64,000 nt of DNA from Alligator mississippiensis (Eukaryota > Chordata > Crocodylia > Alligatoridae), in the NCBI RefSeq assembly GCF_030867095.1, contig NC_081825.1, positions 262,828,954 through 262,892,953 of the forward strand, given 5' to 3'. A program made the translations under genes and the position numbers. The notes below the pieces were generated by a model, which saw only the letters and a list, made by a program, of their open reading frames with translations, was not told the DNA's origin and searched no databases. Below are positions 33,798-44,852 of this stretch, in pieces. Numbering within the stretch: the stretch's first letter is position 1; each line of letters starts with the position of its first letter.

Positions 33798-35127
33798 GGG
33801 CTGTGCAAAGCTTCGGGTGCTGATTCAGTTCGGAGGAGATTCAGCCCAATTCAGTGGCCAAATCTCCGAATCCATATTGAATCAGGAGACCAATTAAAAG
33901 GTCCAAATTGATTCAAAGCTCTCTAAATCAATTCAGAAAAGTTTTGTAGAGCTTTGGAGATTCGGGCAGTTCCTACCAGCTGCAGCAGAGAGCTGGACCT
34001 GGACTCTGTGGTGGTAAGTAGGGGGTGGTGGAGGCGGGGCTGGAGGAGGGGGGAAGGGACCATGGGGGACCCCTTCCAGGCCCCATACCCTGCCTGCTCC
34101 CCCAGTGTCCCCCCAACTCCCACTCGCTCTCCCAGCCCCACCCATGGCTGTCCCACCCGCCCCAGCACCCTGCTCATTAAAAAAAAGCCCCCAGTCACCA
34201 GCTGCTGCCAGGCAGAGGGGTGATCCCTGCTGCTCCCTACTGCCCCACGCTGTGTGGGAGGCTCTGCCATGAGCCCCCATCCCTCACCCACTCTCCCAGC
34301 CCCCCGCCATGGCTGCCCTGCCCATCCCAGCTCACAGCTCTTTAAGTTTAAAAAAAAACCAAAACCAAAAAACTCTGCACTCACCAGCTGCTGCAGCAAC
34401 CATTGGGGTTTCTGGGGGAGCTCATGGCAGAGCTGCCCCCCCCCCCCCCAGCTCCCAGCTCTTATTAAAAAAAAAAGAAAAAAGTCCCCACTCACCAGCT
34501 GTTGCCAGGTGGGGGGGGTGATCCCCACTGCCCCACAGTGAGGGACAGCAGGGGGCAGTAGAGATCACCCCCCCACCTGGCAACAGCTGGTGAGTGGGGA
34601 CTTTTTTCTTTTTTTTTTTTAGAAGAGCTGGGAGCTGGGGCAGGTGGGGCAGACATGGGGGGGGCTGAGAGAGCAGGTGGGGATCAGGGGGCTCGTGGCA
34701 GAGCCCCCTACATGGGGAGGGGGAGTGGTGATCGCTTCCCCCCCCGCCAGCAGCAGCTGGTGAGTGGGGGCTTTTTTTTTGAAAGAGCAGGAAGCTGGGG
34801 TTGAGAGAGCAGGCAGGGGATGGGGGCTCGTGACAGAGCCCTCCACACAGCGTGGGGCAGTGGGAATCACACCCTGAGCTTGGCAGTAGTGTAGCTGGTA
34901 AGTGCTGGGCTTTTTTTTTTTCTTCAAAGAGCCGGGAGCTAGGGACAGGCGGGGCAGCCATTGACGGGGCTGATTCAGAGATTTGGTGGCAGCTGAATCT
35001 CCGAATCCAATTCGGCCGAATCAATTCAGGATAGTGATTTGAATTACCAAATCAAATCCCTGTCCCCCGAATCAGCCGAGTCTGAATCCGAATCCAAAGT
35101 GAATGCTAGCCGCTTCGTGCAGGCCTA
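33798..35127. mobile_element. hAT-like non-autonomous element nested in the retrovirus
   Basis: A 1,330-bp unit starts TAGGGCTGTGCA and ends TGCAGGCCTA (inverted ends). It is flanked by an exact 8-bp duplication TTGAGTTG (33790-33797 and 35128-35135). Next to both ends are clusters of 'gattcagttcgg' / 'ccgaatcaattcag'. The interior is an inverted array: units with agctctt, an A run and ccactcaccagctgctgcc on the left, and their reverse complement on the right, meeting near 34545 in a palindrome with arms of about 55 bp. No coding content. It jumped in after the retrovirus had integrated. Confidence 0.9.
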
Positions 35128-38100
35128 TTGAGTTGTCATGCTCATAGTTATCACAAAATTGTATGTGCTAGTGTCCAAGTCCAGACAAGCATCCAGAAGA
35201 TCCAAAGCATGGTCTTCACAGAGCACTAACCCTCATTCTATCACTCTGTTGCTCAGAGTAGCCCACTTCCTGTGAGACACTGGGGCTGCAACAGTTTTAA
35301 ATGGGCATCTCCAGAAAACCCAATCCAAAACTCTGCAAAAGTAGCACGCTCATCTTTTTTTTCTAAGATAAACACATAACACCCTCAGGCTCCGTTAATG
35401 TAAAGTTCAATCAACAGGTTCAGTTACACCTTATATAATGGAGGGGGTTCCTGCCATGTGGGTCAGCCATTATCATAATGCTTAAGGGACTCATTTGAAT
35501 ATTGGATGAGTTGTCCTTTCTCTTTAACCTACATGCTACAGTGATGATAACACCTAATGTGCTCTGAACTTTGTGTGGGAAGAAGTCACTTGGGTAGGAT
35601 ATCTATGAGGATGGCAGAAATACTTGACTTATTCTCTTTTTTTTCCCCCTATTTTAAGCTGAAATCTACCAGGGCCTGCACCACCCAGTTGGAATCTGAG
35701 AAAATAGCCACTGGTTCTTCCCTTGGGGTATGTACCAGTGCCATGATGCTGGCTACTGTTTTAGCTGCCTGAGCCAAGGGTGGGGTGTAACTTCCTTTTA
35801 TGATTTCTTTCTTTTGTCCTATTTTAATGGCCGCATACCCAGTACTTGATGCCCCTTTCTCATAATAACTGGATCAGTCCACAAACCATATTTGCTGAGT
35901 TCTCTTCATTTCCTCATTTCATCACCACTCCTTGAAACACTGTCTGTTACTGTGGTTTGTCTGTGACCTGAAGGGGACATTCATATTTTTCCCCTTTAAT
36001 GAGTAACCCATATGGCATGGCTGGGACTGTTCCCTGAACCTGATTCTCCACATTTCTATTGAGTAATGTTAGTTTCCACTTTCCTAATCGGGGGTTAGAC
36101 ATCCCCCTGCTTCATTAGCTTTACCTGACAGGACATATTTGACAGGTATATGCGCCATATGGCAAATCACTGGAACTAGCCCCATGAGGTATTCCAATGC
36201 TCAAAGCCCACACTAGCACCAGCACTTCCTTTTCATATGCCGTGAACCCCTTTTCTACTTCAGTTTACACTGGGGAGCTGTCCACCGGTTTCCATCCAGC
36301 ACCGAGATCTTGACTCAGCACTGCTTCTATATCATGAGTTATAGTTGCCAATTCCAAAATAAAAGGTTTGTTGGACTGTGGGTAGGTTAAAGCAGGGCCC
36401 GAACTAATGCCTCTTTTAATTCTTTAATTTCTTCTTACTGTTTCAGGCCCATTCCCATTGTTCTCCCTTCTTTAAGAGCTTGTATAGAGGGGCTGCCTTT
36501 TCAGCATAACCCTCTATGAATTCCTGGGAGAAGCCCACCAGACCCAAAAGACCGTAGTTATCATGTCTGTGGGAGCTGGAAGTTTACAAATTAATTCTAC
36601 TCTTTGCTGATCTGGGTTCTTTCCCATCTGTCCTAGTTCTAGGCCTAAATACCAGACTGCTCTGGACTAGTTGAACCTTTTGTGGATTAATCTTAAATCT
36701 GGTTCTTTCTATTGTTTTTACAACTTGGTGCATTCCAGGCACTCTGGTTTAGTTGTTTCTTTCACCAGGATATAATTTTCATATGAAATCACTTGCTCTT
36801 GGTCTCCAGGGCCTAATAGACTCCACATTTTTACAACATGGTATGAAAAATGGCAGGAGCATTACAAAACCCTTGGGGCACTCATGTGAAGATGTACTGG
36901 CACTCTCAAGGATGAATGGAAATTTGTACCAGGTGTCTGGGTGCAGTGGGATGGCAAAAAAGGCTTTAGACAGATTTAGCACAGAAAACCACCGAGCCCT
37001 GCACAATATGGCAGCCATTCCCTCTAGGTATTTTGCCACCACCAGGGTTGTCCTGAGGGTTTCCTTATTGAGAGATCAATAGTCCACAGTAAGCCTCCAG
37101 GTCTTGCCATCTGCTTTCTGGACTGGTCAAATGGGGCTGTTATTGGTGCTTTGCATTTCTGCTCCTCTTCCCTGTTCCTTTAGGTTATTGATGGATTCCT
37201 GGATGATGGCTTCCGCTTCTTGGGGAAGCTTACACTGTTGTTGAGGAGGTGGGTCAGGCCCTTAAATAAGTACCTCTGCATCAAATCTTCCACATTCTAG
37301 CTTGTTTATGGCCCAAACCACCTGACAGCTATTAGCCATTCCCCTGTTTCCCAGTCCCACTCTGAGAAGGCTGTCAGCTCTCCTGCCATTAAAGCAGTGC
37401 ACTGGTGGCAAGCAGGGATTTTTACAATCTGCTATTTTGGTCCTAATCTCCACAAAAGCATTTATTTTAACAAAGGCCCATTGAGAACTTTGTCAACAAT
37501 TTTCCATTAGCCAGATGTACAGTGGCATTTAATCCATCCCCCAAAATTCCAGTGGAATCATCCCAAATTTCAATCCACTTGATTCTAATCCCACTACAAA
37601 CTGATTGTCCACTGAAAACGGAGTTTGACTTTCTTTACTATCAAACCCTTCTAAGATTTTTGTCTTCTGCCTGCTCCCAATTCTGAAAAGTTTTTTTCAT
37701 TACTTACAATGGAAAATGAGGCACCTCTATCAATTAAGGTTTGTTGCCTCAGTGTCTATCTCCAGTTCAAATTCCACTGTTAACTGTGGGACATCCCCAG
37801 TTATCATAAGTGATAGGTGCCGATGCTAAAATGAGGCACGCTGGAGAGACCTGACTGTCTTAATAGTGGCATTTAGGAGGTGTACTACTCACTTTTTTCC
37901 CCTTGTCCACCTTTTCTTTGTGACTTACCAAACTCTAGAGAAGCTCAGTGGTGGACAGCCCATCTATGTTTTCTTTTTTTCCTCATACTGCAGCAGCATA
38001 CACCACACTTCTACTCTTAGGGGGATCAGCCTGCTTTTTCTGTCTTTTCCTTCCTTGTTGTTTACCCACCCTCTGCCACCTCCTTTTGGTCTGCTGTTAA

Positions 38101-38797
38101 TAAAAGTGATGGCCACTACCTTTCCTCCTTTCGTTTTCTCCTGCAAAGCCTGCTGCCCAATTTTGTAACTCTTTCTGGCTCTTTGTAATCTCTTCCAATG
38201 TCATGTGGGTTGTCCTTCCTACCAAACACATTCATATCCCCCCCCTATCACTTGTGATCCCCTCTGTAGCCCTTACTCAGCCACATTTGTCTTACAATCA
38301 TCCTTCAAAGACATTTCCTGCAATACTACCACCTGTGCCTTTACTTTCTCATTTTCTTTTTTCATCTATCACATTCCTCTCTCAACTTCTCCTATTCTTC
38401 ATTTTTCTGTGCCAGTTCTTTGGTCAACCCCCTGGCTATCATTAACAGACCGTGTAAAGCAGCCCATTTCTTGGTGTTTTTATCTGGATACAGCTTTTTT
38501 CAGAAGCCACCCAAGAGGATCACTGCTTACAGAGATCTTCTAAGGCAGTCCCATCATTTTCCAAAGCTGCCTTGTCCCAAAACAGGTGCATGGTCATCTC
38601 TATTACCTATTTTTCCAAGTTCTCCATTTCTTGGCATGTCTGTATTCTCAGAAGGGGGAATCTAGCTTGACTTGGATATTCTCTACTTGCCCAGGAACCT
38701 ACACAGTCTAAGACAAATCCCTCTCCCCTCAAGGCTGCAACCCTTGGAACCCAGGGAGGTTGAGTTAATCATTATATTCCAGTCTTCGTTCACTCAT

Positions 38798-38815
38798 GCC
38801 CACCCAGGGACACCA
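38798..38815 (-). other. Primer-binding site, tRNA-Asn type
   Basis: The plus strand reads gcccacccagggacacca, which closely matches the 3' end of tRNA-Asn including CCA. It lies just inside the right LTR, where minus-strand synthesis of this element would begin. Confidence 0.7.
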
Positions 38816-38819
38816 AATC

Positions 38820-39290
38820 CGTTACACTAATTTAATTAAGGTGCGGGTATGAATGGCTTACAATGATCGGTGAGACTGTTCCAGTCTCAAATCCTAATGT
38901 ATTGAACATACAAGCAAAACTACAATACAATGCCCAAAGCAGTTTTCTTACTTCCAAATGATGTATGATGACTTGGCTGGTCAGGCATTATCACAACATT
39001 GGGGTGCAATTAGTTGTTGTTCTCTTTCATGCCTGTCGCTCTCTGCCATCTGACTTTGGCTTCATTTTATTACATTTTTGGCTTCACCCCATATTTGGTA
39101 TTGTTGCAATATTGTCCAGTTACAGATATTGTCTGGTTTAACTGTCTGTCCAGTTTAACCATTTGTCTGACTTTGCTTTCTTATTTTATTTTGGATACCC
39201 ACATCCTATTTTTCTTGTTGCCTACAACTGTTTTAAGCTGCTACATGCTTTCTTCACTTTTCAATAATGGCACTGGATGCATAAAGTGGC
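38820..39290 (-). repeat. 5' LTR of the endogenous retrovirus
   Basis: Aligned with 32220-32700 over about 470 bp. Similarity fades near 39290, so the outer end is uncertain. Confidence 0.7.
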
Positions 39291-39631
39291 TGGCAGCTCT
39301 CAGATATATCCTGCGTAATATCCTTGTGTAGAAAGATAAACCCTCAAGCAAAAGTTAGTGTCTCCATTACATTAAGGGTTTGGAGCAGCAGACCTGGGAG
39401 CCAGGAATGTTGGGATTAGACAGATACTCCAGGCTGCTACACCATAAGTGGGTATGATCCAAACAATGAGTAAAAAGCACAGTATCAACACAAGGAGAAT
39501 TGTCCTTCACTGGGTGTGGGAGGGAGGACTTATGCCAAAAGCCTACTTTTCTCTCTGTTCCTTTGTGGTTTAGGTTGGCTGTAGTCAGATTAAGATACTG
39601 TGAAATGCTTGGATTAGAGAGGACCATAAGG
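39291..39631. other. Unassigned
   Basis: No feature recognised. Confidence 0.5.
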
Positions 39632-39639
39632 TTTATATA

Positions 39640-39888
39640 AAATGGATTCTCAACCGGAGCCCCATGGGTTGTCACGGGAGGCCACATGATGTTAGCACTG
39701 TTAGGTATGCAGACATGAGTCGCAAGATAAATCCGGAGATTTGAAATACAAATCCATAGTTTTGGTCTTTCTGAGTTCTTTGCGACAGAAAAACTACTCT
39801 ATTGTTTTTTCTGTAATAAAAAGAGTTTGAACTAAGAGCTGGCATTTTCTAAGGGATGCCTTTGGTCTAAAAAGGTTGACAACCACTG
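39640..39888. mobile_element. Old hAT-type element with 'ttctcaacc' ends
   Basis: The left end, aaatggattctcaaccggag, and the right end, aaaggttgacaaccactg, are diverged inverted forms of the cagtggttctcaacc terminus. Possible decayed duplication tttatata/atttaata. Non-coding. Confidence 0.6.
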
Positions 39889-41124
39889 ATTTAATAGCCT
39901 TATGAGCTGCACCTTTTATCCTGGTATTTCCCCTGGCCCTCTGCCCTCAAGCTCCAGGTCTCTGGTAGGTGATCCTCTAGCAGCACCAAGAAGTTTGGGA
40001 TATTTGTCCAGCTCCCCGAATCTGCCAACCTGGGGTTCAAAATCTTGACTGCTTGGGAGAATTCCAGTGTCCTCTGCCTCTACTGGGGTTGGGCCACATT
40101 GAGTGATGCTTCTTCTGTTTTATTCAGTGATTCAGATTTTCCTTTCAGTCAGGTTCAGAGATTGCAGAACTGTATGAGAGAAATGTAATGGGAGGGATGA
40201 GGGAAATAAACCAAGGGTTTCTGAACATCAAAACATGTCTGGTTTGTGTTTTTGTCAGTTCTCATCCCACTGCAAGGCTGGTGGATTGAATTTTGGGCAT
40301 GTCTATACCTCCTGCAGCAATTCAGAGATTGCTGCTAAGAAATGAGCCCTGCTCATTTGCACCTGCTCAGCACTTGTAACTGGTAGAAAAAAGCTTCTGT
40401 ACTTGCTTTTCAGTGTGTGCAGGGATGGTCTGTCTCCAGCATGCGCAGTTCTGAGCACACTGGGCAACGCTCCAGCGACAACCATACACCATTCTCTTTT
40501 TATGCAGCTCATGCAGAATGTGAGTGAGTGGAGGATGGGGCTTGTTTCTTTTGGTGGCCACTTCAGGATCATACCCCTTGAGTAATTGATTGAATTGGGT
40601 TTTAAATCAGTAAACAGGCAACCTTGCTATAATGGATTGTTTCTAATTTTCTTAAATGTTCAGTTACTAGCAACTTTGAAATTTCAGTCTCCTTCCTGAA
40701 GAACATCCCTTCAGATTCACCCCGCAACAGTGAAGAAAGTATAATAACAGATGTTGCCACTACCTTAGTGAACTACTTAAACCCTGACAGGTTTAGAAAG
40801 TCATTAGGTTTCAGAATTAATTCACCCCTGCAATTATACCTTTGAAAAGTGCTGCTTCAGGCTGTCTCTGCTGAGTTAGAGAAACCTGTACTGAGTCACA
40901 TTCAGAAGGATTTTTTTCACCGCCAAAAGAACCAGGTGAAATCTAGGCTAGTTAGGGTTTTGCAATTGGCTTCAATGGCTCCAATATCAGAATTCTAGTC
41001 TTAAGTTTTTTTTCTTAACAAAAGCTTAAGATTTGCAGAGAATGGTACAGCTGCCCAAACTCTTCTGGTGACCCCAAATCCACGATGGTGTGGATTTCCC
41101 TTTGGCATGTGTGGCAGGCAAATG
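39889..41124. other. No gene recognised
   Basis: Unique-looking sequence. A 'gggcatgtctataccttcc'-like end near 40297 hints at another MITE, but no partner end was found. Confidence 0.45.
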
Positions 41125-41260
41125 AAGCAGCACTTTACTAAGGGGAGAACTAAAGTACAGAGATGACTTACTCAAGACCCATGGTGAGTCTGTGGTAGAG
41201 CTGAGACTAACACTTGGAAGCTCCTGGTTTGTTTCAGTGGGCAGTGTCTGGACTTTGTTT
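41125..41260 (-). mobile_element. MIR-type SINE remnant
   Basis: 'tacagagatgacttactcaa' followed by 'gacccatggtgagtctgtgg' and 'tagagctgagactaacactt' matches the reversed MIR order (gtgacttgcccaaggtcacatggc...gcagagctgggattagaac). Confidence 0.7.
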
Positions 41261-41430
41261 CTCCCTTCCCTTTCCTTAAGACGAAGGATTCTGGGATGGC
41301 CCTTGTTGGTTTTGCTAATGCCAGAACCATGTGAGAAAGGCGAGGCGGACAGCTGTGGGCTGCTTTGCTGTGTGGGATACTGTCAGTTGCAATAAAAGGG
41401 AGGTCACAGCTGCATCATTTGACCCTCAGT

Positions 41431-41561
41431 GGGTGTGTCTACATGTGCACTTTAATGCGCATTAGCCTATTTTAATGTGTATTAAAGCATCACAAAAAAA
41501 CTTGTGCACTTTCACTAATGCACATTACCAAAAGCACATTAATGAGCGTGTAGACATATTC
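41431..41561. mobile_element. Short MITE with 'tgtctaca' inverted ends
   Basis: About 130 bp starting gggtgtgtctacatgtgcac and ending aatgagcgtgtagacatatt, whose reverse complement aatatgtctacacgctcatt shares the TCTACA box. The interior is AT-rich and partly self-complementary (ttaatgcgcatta, taatgcacatta). The target duplication is not clear. Confidence 0.6.
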
Positions 41562-42497
41562 ACTCTGACCTTCCCTCAGATTTGGGGGTTTGGAGCTGGA
41601 GGTTGCAATTAGACCCTACTCTGCCCTTGCAGACTAACGCCTAATTTTGAATGCGAGACCACGCAGGTGATGAGGTCTGTAAGTTCCCTTTGTCTCATTT
41701 TGCTTCAGCTGTGGGAGGCTGAGGGAGCAGCTATGTCAGCAGGATGATGTCTTAGTGCTGTGGTTAATTAGATTAACCTGCATGACTGGATTTCTGCAAA
41801 CATGTCAGCATTAGTGACTGGCCTGCTACTTGTCTGACTCTGTGTGTGCAGATGTTCAGCTCACAGGAAATCTAAAGAAGACAACCCCTAAGGGCCAGGT
41901 GCACCAGGAGACTCAAATTTTACTCCTATGACCTTTGTCCCATGCAACATCTCTGGGCTTCTAGAAAAGTGTTAAGAGGAGCCTGTTGGTGGCTTTCTGC
42001 AACCTGGCTTACAGCTTTCCTACTGCCTTATTGCTTAGCAGAGCAATCAAGCAGGTGCCACTGCCTTTCCCAGGGAGAAATCCTGTTGCCCAGAGGAAAC
42101 AAATGTATGTGGTAGCCATGGCTTCACCTCTTGCTATCATTTACTCCACGTATCCCCTTGGGTGAGAGGGGCTTCCCCACTACAGCACAGCAAAGCTCTG
42201 GAGAAGCTTGGTTCCTCCATTATCTGGCATGGGGCATATCTGAAGGAAGTTCTTACTAATGGAGGAAGTGTACAGGACTGAAAAGAAAGGGGCTATTGAG
42301 AGAAACAGCACCTCCATCCCATGACATCTTTCCATGCCATTCCCTGAATCTCTCCTTCCTTTACATTTCTCTGAGTAAAGCTGAGTTCATTGTAAACTAA
42401 CAGCCTGAGTATTTACTCAGTTTCTTCAGTGGGGTTTTGGAGATCCATGCTGCTGCGGCTACACCACTAGCAATACCCAAGCTAGCCTGGATACATG
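41562..42497. other. No gene or named repeat recognised
   Basis: Unique-looking sequence without recognisable exons. Confidence 0.5.
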
Positions 42498-42505
42498 AGC
42501 TACAT

Positions 42506-44844
42506 CAGGGGCAGGCAGTTATTTTGAGCAGAGGGCTGCTTACCGAGTTTTGGCAAGCCATCAAGGGCTGCGTGGGTAGCCCCACCCCTTGACAGGTGCT
42601 CTGACCCCTGGTTGCCGCCTTGAGACTGGAAGTCCTAACCCCTGACCTTTGCCACCAGAAGTCTGTCCCCTAGCCCCCCCAGAAATATGCCTTTCAGCAA
42701 GGGGTTTTGCCATCTCTGAACCAGAAAAATACCAAATTATATTCTAAAAAACCCTCAAATGTACTACAACGTTTGTTAATTTCATATAAAAAAATATTTT
42801 GTCCTGATTTACACGTTTGTGTAGTGTACATAGAAGTGATAGTATAATAGCTTAAAATGAACTCTTGTATAGTGTAGGTGGGAGGGTGGGTATAGGGTGG
42901 ATGCGTGTGATTTGTGGGGGGGTGGATAGGTATGGGTGTGTGCGCTGTGGGTGGGTATGGGTTTTGTGGGGAGCTGGGAGTGTATGGGGGAGGGTGGCTG
43001 GGGAAGGTTGTGGCTTGTGGGTGGGGGAAGGGTTTGCCCACAGCCTATCCCCCTGCCCCGCAGCAAGCAGACCCTCACCAGCGCTCCTGCAAGCCTGGGC
43101 TCTGCATTCCTGTTGCTCCTGGCCCCAGGGCACTGGCGTGGGTCCCAAGCTTCTTGGCGGTGGCAGCCACAGAGGAGGAGGAGGCAGGCTGGGCTGCTGC
43201 TGCCGCCTTCTTGTTGTGGTGCTCACAGCGGTGTTTGCGGTACTGCTTGCAGGAACAGCTGCTGCTGCTGCAGTGCTGCCGCCGCACCTGGCCGCTGCGC
43301 TCCATCTCCCCACACAGCTGCTGCTGCTGGTCCCACACCTGCTGCTGCTCCTGGCTGCCACTGGCACCTTGACCTGCTATGGGGACAGTGCTGATTGCAA
43401 GCAGCTGCGGGGCAAGCAGCACTCGTACTTGCAGCACACGTGGCCGCGGTGGAAGAGGAGGAGGTGGGCTTAGCTGCCGCCGCCTTCTCCTTGTCGCCAC
43501 ACTCATGGTGCTGCTTGTGCGAGCAGCTGCTGCCGCCATGCTCCACCTCCCTGCGTGGCTGCTATCGCCAACCCCACACCCACTCCTGCAACTGCCTCGG
43601 CCTGCTGTGTGGATGGCGCCAAGTGCAAGCGGCTGTGGGGCAAGTGGTGCTCAGGCTCGCAGCAGGGGCATGGCAGCGGTGGCAGCTCCACAGCAGCCAC
43701 CACTGCCATAGCAGCAGCTGCGCACGATGGAAGCACCGTGGCAGCAGTGGCCGCTCCTGCAAGCAGCACTGCAAGCGCAGCAACAAGGAGAAGACAGTGG
43801 CCAAGCCCGCCTTATCATTCTCCTCCTCTATGGCCACCACAACTACAGTGGCGGCCCCAAGGTGCACTGCAAGGGCTGCTCTGCCTTGCTGCTGCAGTGG
43901 CAGTGAGGCCAGGCTGCCCCTGTCACTGCTGTGAGCCTGAGCACCACAGCTGCTTGTGCTTGGCACTGTCCCTGCAGCAGGCCAAAGCATTCGTGGTGGC
44001 CAGGAACAGCGGGGAGGTGGAGCGCAGCGGCCGGGCATGACGGGAGCACTGCAGCAGCAGTGGCCACTCCCATGAGCAGCACTGTAAGCACGGGTGACAA
44101 GGAGAAGGTGGTGGTGGCCGAGCCTGCCTCGTCCTCCTCCTTCTCTGCCATGGCCACCGCTGCCAAGCCCTGCAGCTGCCACAACCACACCGGTGGCCCT
44201 GAGGGGTGCTGCAAGAGCTGCTCTGCCTCGCACAGCACCAAAGCCGCCAAGCCATTGGCCAGGTCCCCTCTCTCCCTGCTGGCAGCTCAGCCCGGCTCCA
44301 CAGATCCCTGCCAGCCCTCACCCCGCGCTCCTGCCACCCCGCTCTGATCCCTGCTGGTGCTGGCCCCAGGACACAGGCACAGGCTCTGCACTCTGCTCGT
44401 TTACACGCCCCCCACTCCCCGCCACCACTTTCCCCACATTCCTGCCCACTTGCCAGCTGCTTGCCACCACGTGGCTTCCAGCTGCATGGCCAGACTGGGG
44501 CTCAGCAGGAGCTGGCTGGGCCCCGAGACTGGGGCGATTCCCCGCTGTCCTCCCCTGCCTCCCTGCCCCCATTCTTACCTGAATTTCCTGCTCCAGGGCA
44601 GGCAGGTACTAACAGCTCCACGGTCTCAGACCAGAAGACCCTGCTAGCAGGCCCTGCTGTGGCTTCCCTGCAGGAGCCTGCCGTGGCTTTCCCCGCGTCC
44701 TACTGTCCTTGGCTCCCATCATCTTTGATAGGAGCCAGGGGCAGATAAATATTAATTTTCTAAATTTTTTAGGGGCCCCATAGGCTGGATAGAATGGCCT
44801 GGTGGGCCAGATCTGGCCCATGGGCCATGTTTTGCCCACCCCTG
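42506..44844 (-). mobile_element. hAT-type non-autonomous element, family A, copy 2 (long)
   Basis: A 2,339-bp unit starts caggggcaggcagttatttt and ends catgttttgcccacccctg. It is flanked by agctacat/agctacag (42498-42505 and 44845-44852; 7 of 8 match). It is the reverse of the 62.0-kb copy: 42680-42870 aligns with 62640-62800 on the other strand. It is more than twice as long as the other copies because its core (about 43060-44340) is a GC-rich inverted array. Confidence 0.85.
43060..44340. repeat. Inverted, tandem GC-rich array inside the hAT element
   Basis: Units of roughly 280-300 bp run in minus orientation at about 43060-43570 and in plus orientation at about 43570-44340. Each holds the phrase tgcaagcagcactgcaagc or a relative, then aacaaggagaag, then gcctcgtcctcctcc. 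In the phrase-forward frame the units translate alike: CSCKQYRKHRCEHHNKK, CSHKQHHECGDKEK and CKQHCKRSNKEKTVAKPA, each followed by an Ala/Ser-rich stretch (KPTSSSS, QPASSSS). No single unit has a clear start, and the open frames spanning units are interrupted. It may be a captured host fragment that was multiplied, or a coding-like satellite. Function unknown. Confidence 0.55.
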
Positions 44845-44852
44845 AGCTACAG

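Larger units (their letters stand above)
32220..39290 (-). mobile_element. Endogenous retrovirus, class-I-like, old
   Basis: The LTR-like ends at 32220-32744 and 38820-39290 share long aligned text (for example attaaggtg, ggtgagact, agtctcaaatcctaat, tattgaacatacaagcaaaa). The minus strand, read from the right, shows a tRNA-Asn primer site beside the right LTR, then gag-region sequence, a protease trace near 37.6-37.8 kb, reverse transcriptase near 36.5-37.2 kb (WFSVLNLSKAFFAIPLHP), RNase H near 35.6-36.3 kb, and an envelope transmembrane-like segment near 33.3-33.5 kb. Integrase and surface envelope were not recognised. The reverse transcriptase best fits gammaretrovirus-type families. It is broken in many places. 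The LTRs differ by roughly 15% by eye, which means an old insertion. A hAT-like element is nested in it. Confidence 0.8.

Noticed and set aside
42865-43546. Overlapping long frames on both strands in the 43-kb array
   Set aside because: Open on both strands because of GC richness; only the unit-to-unit pattern is kept as a finding, not a gene call.
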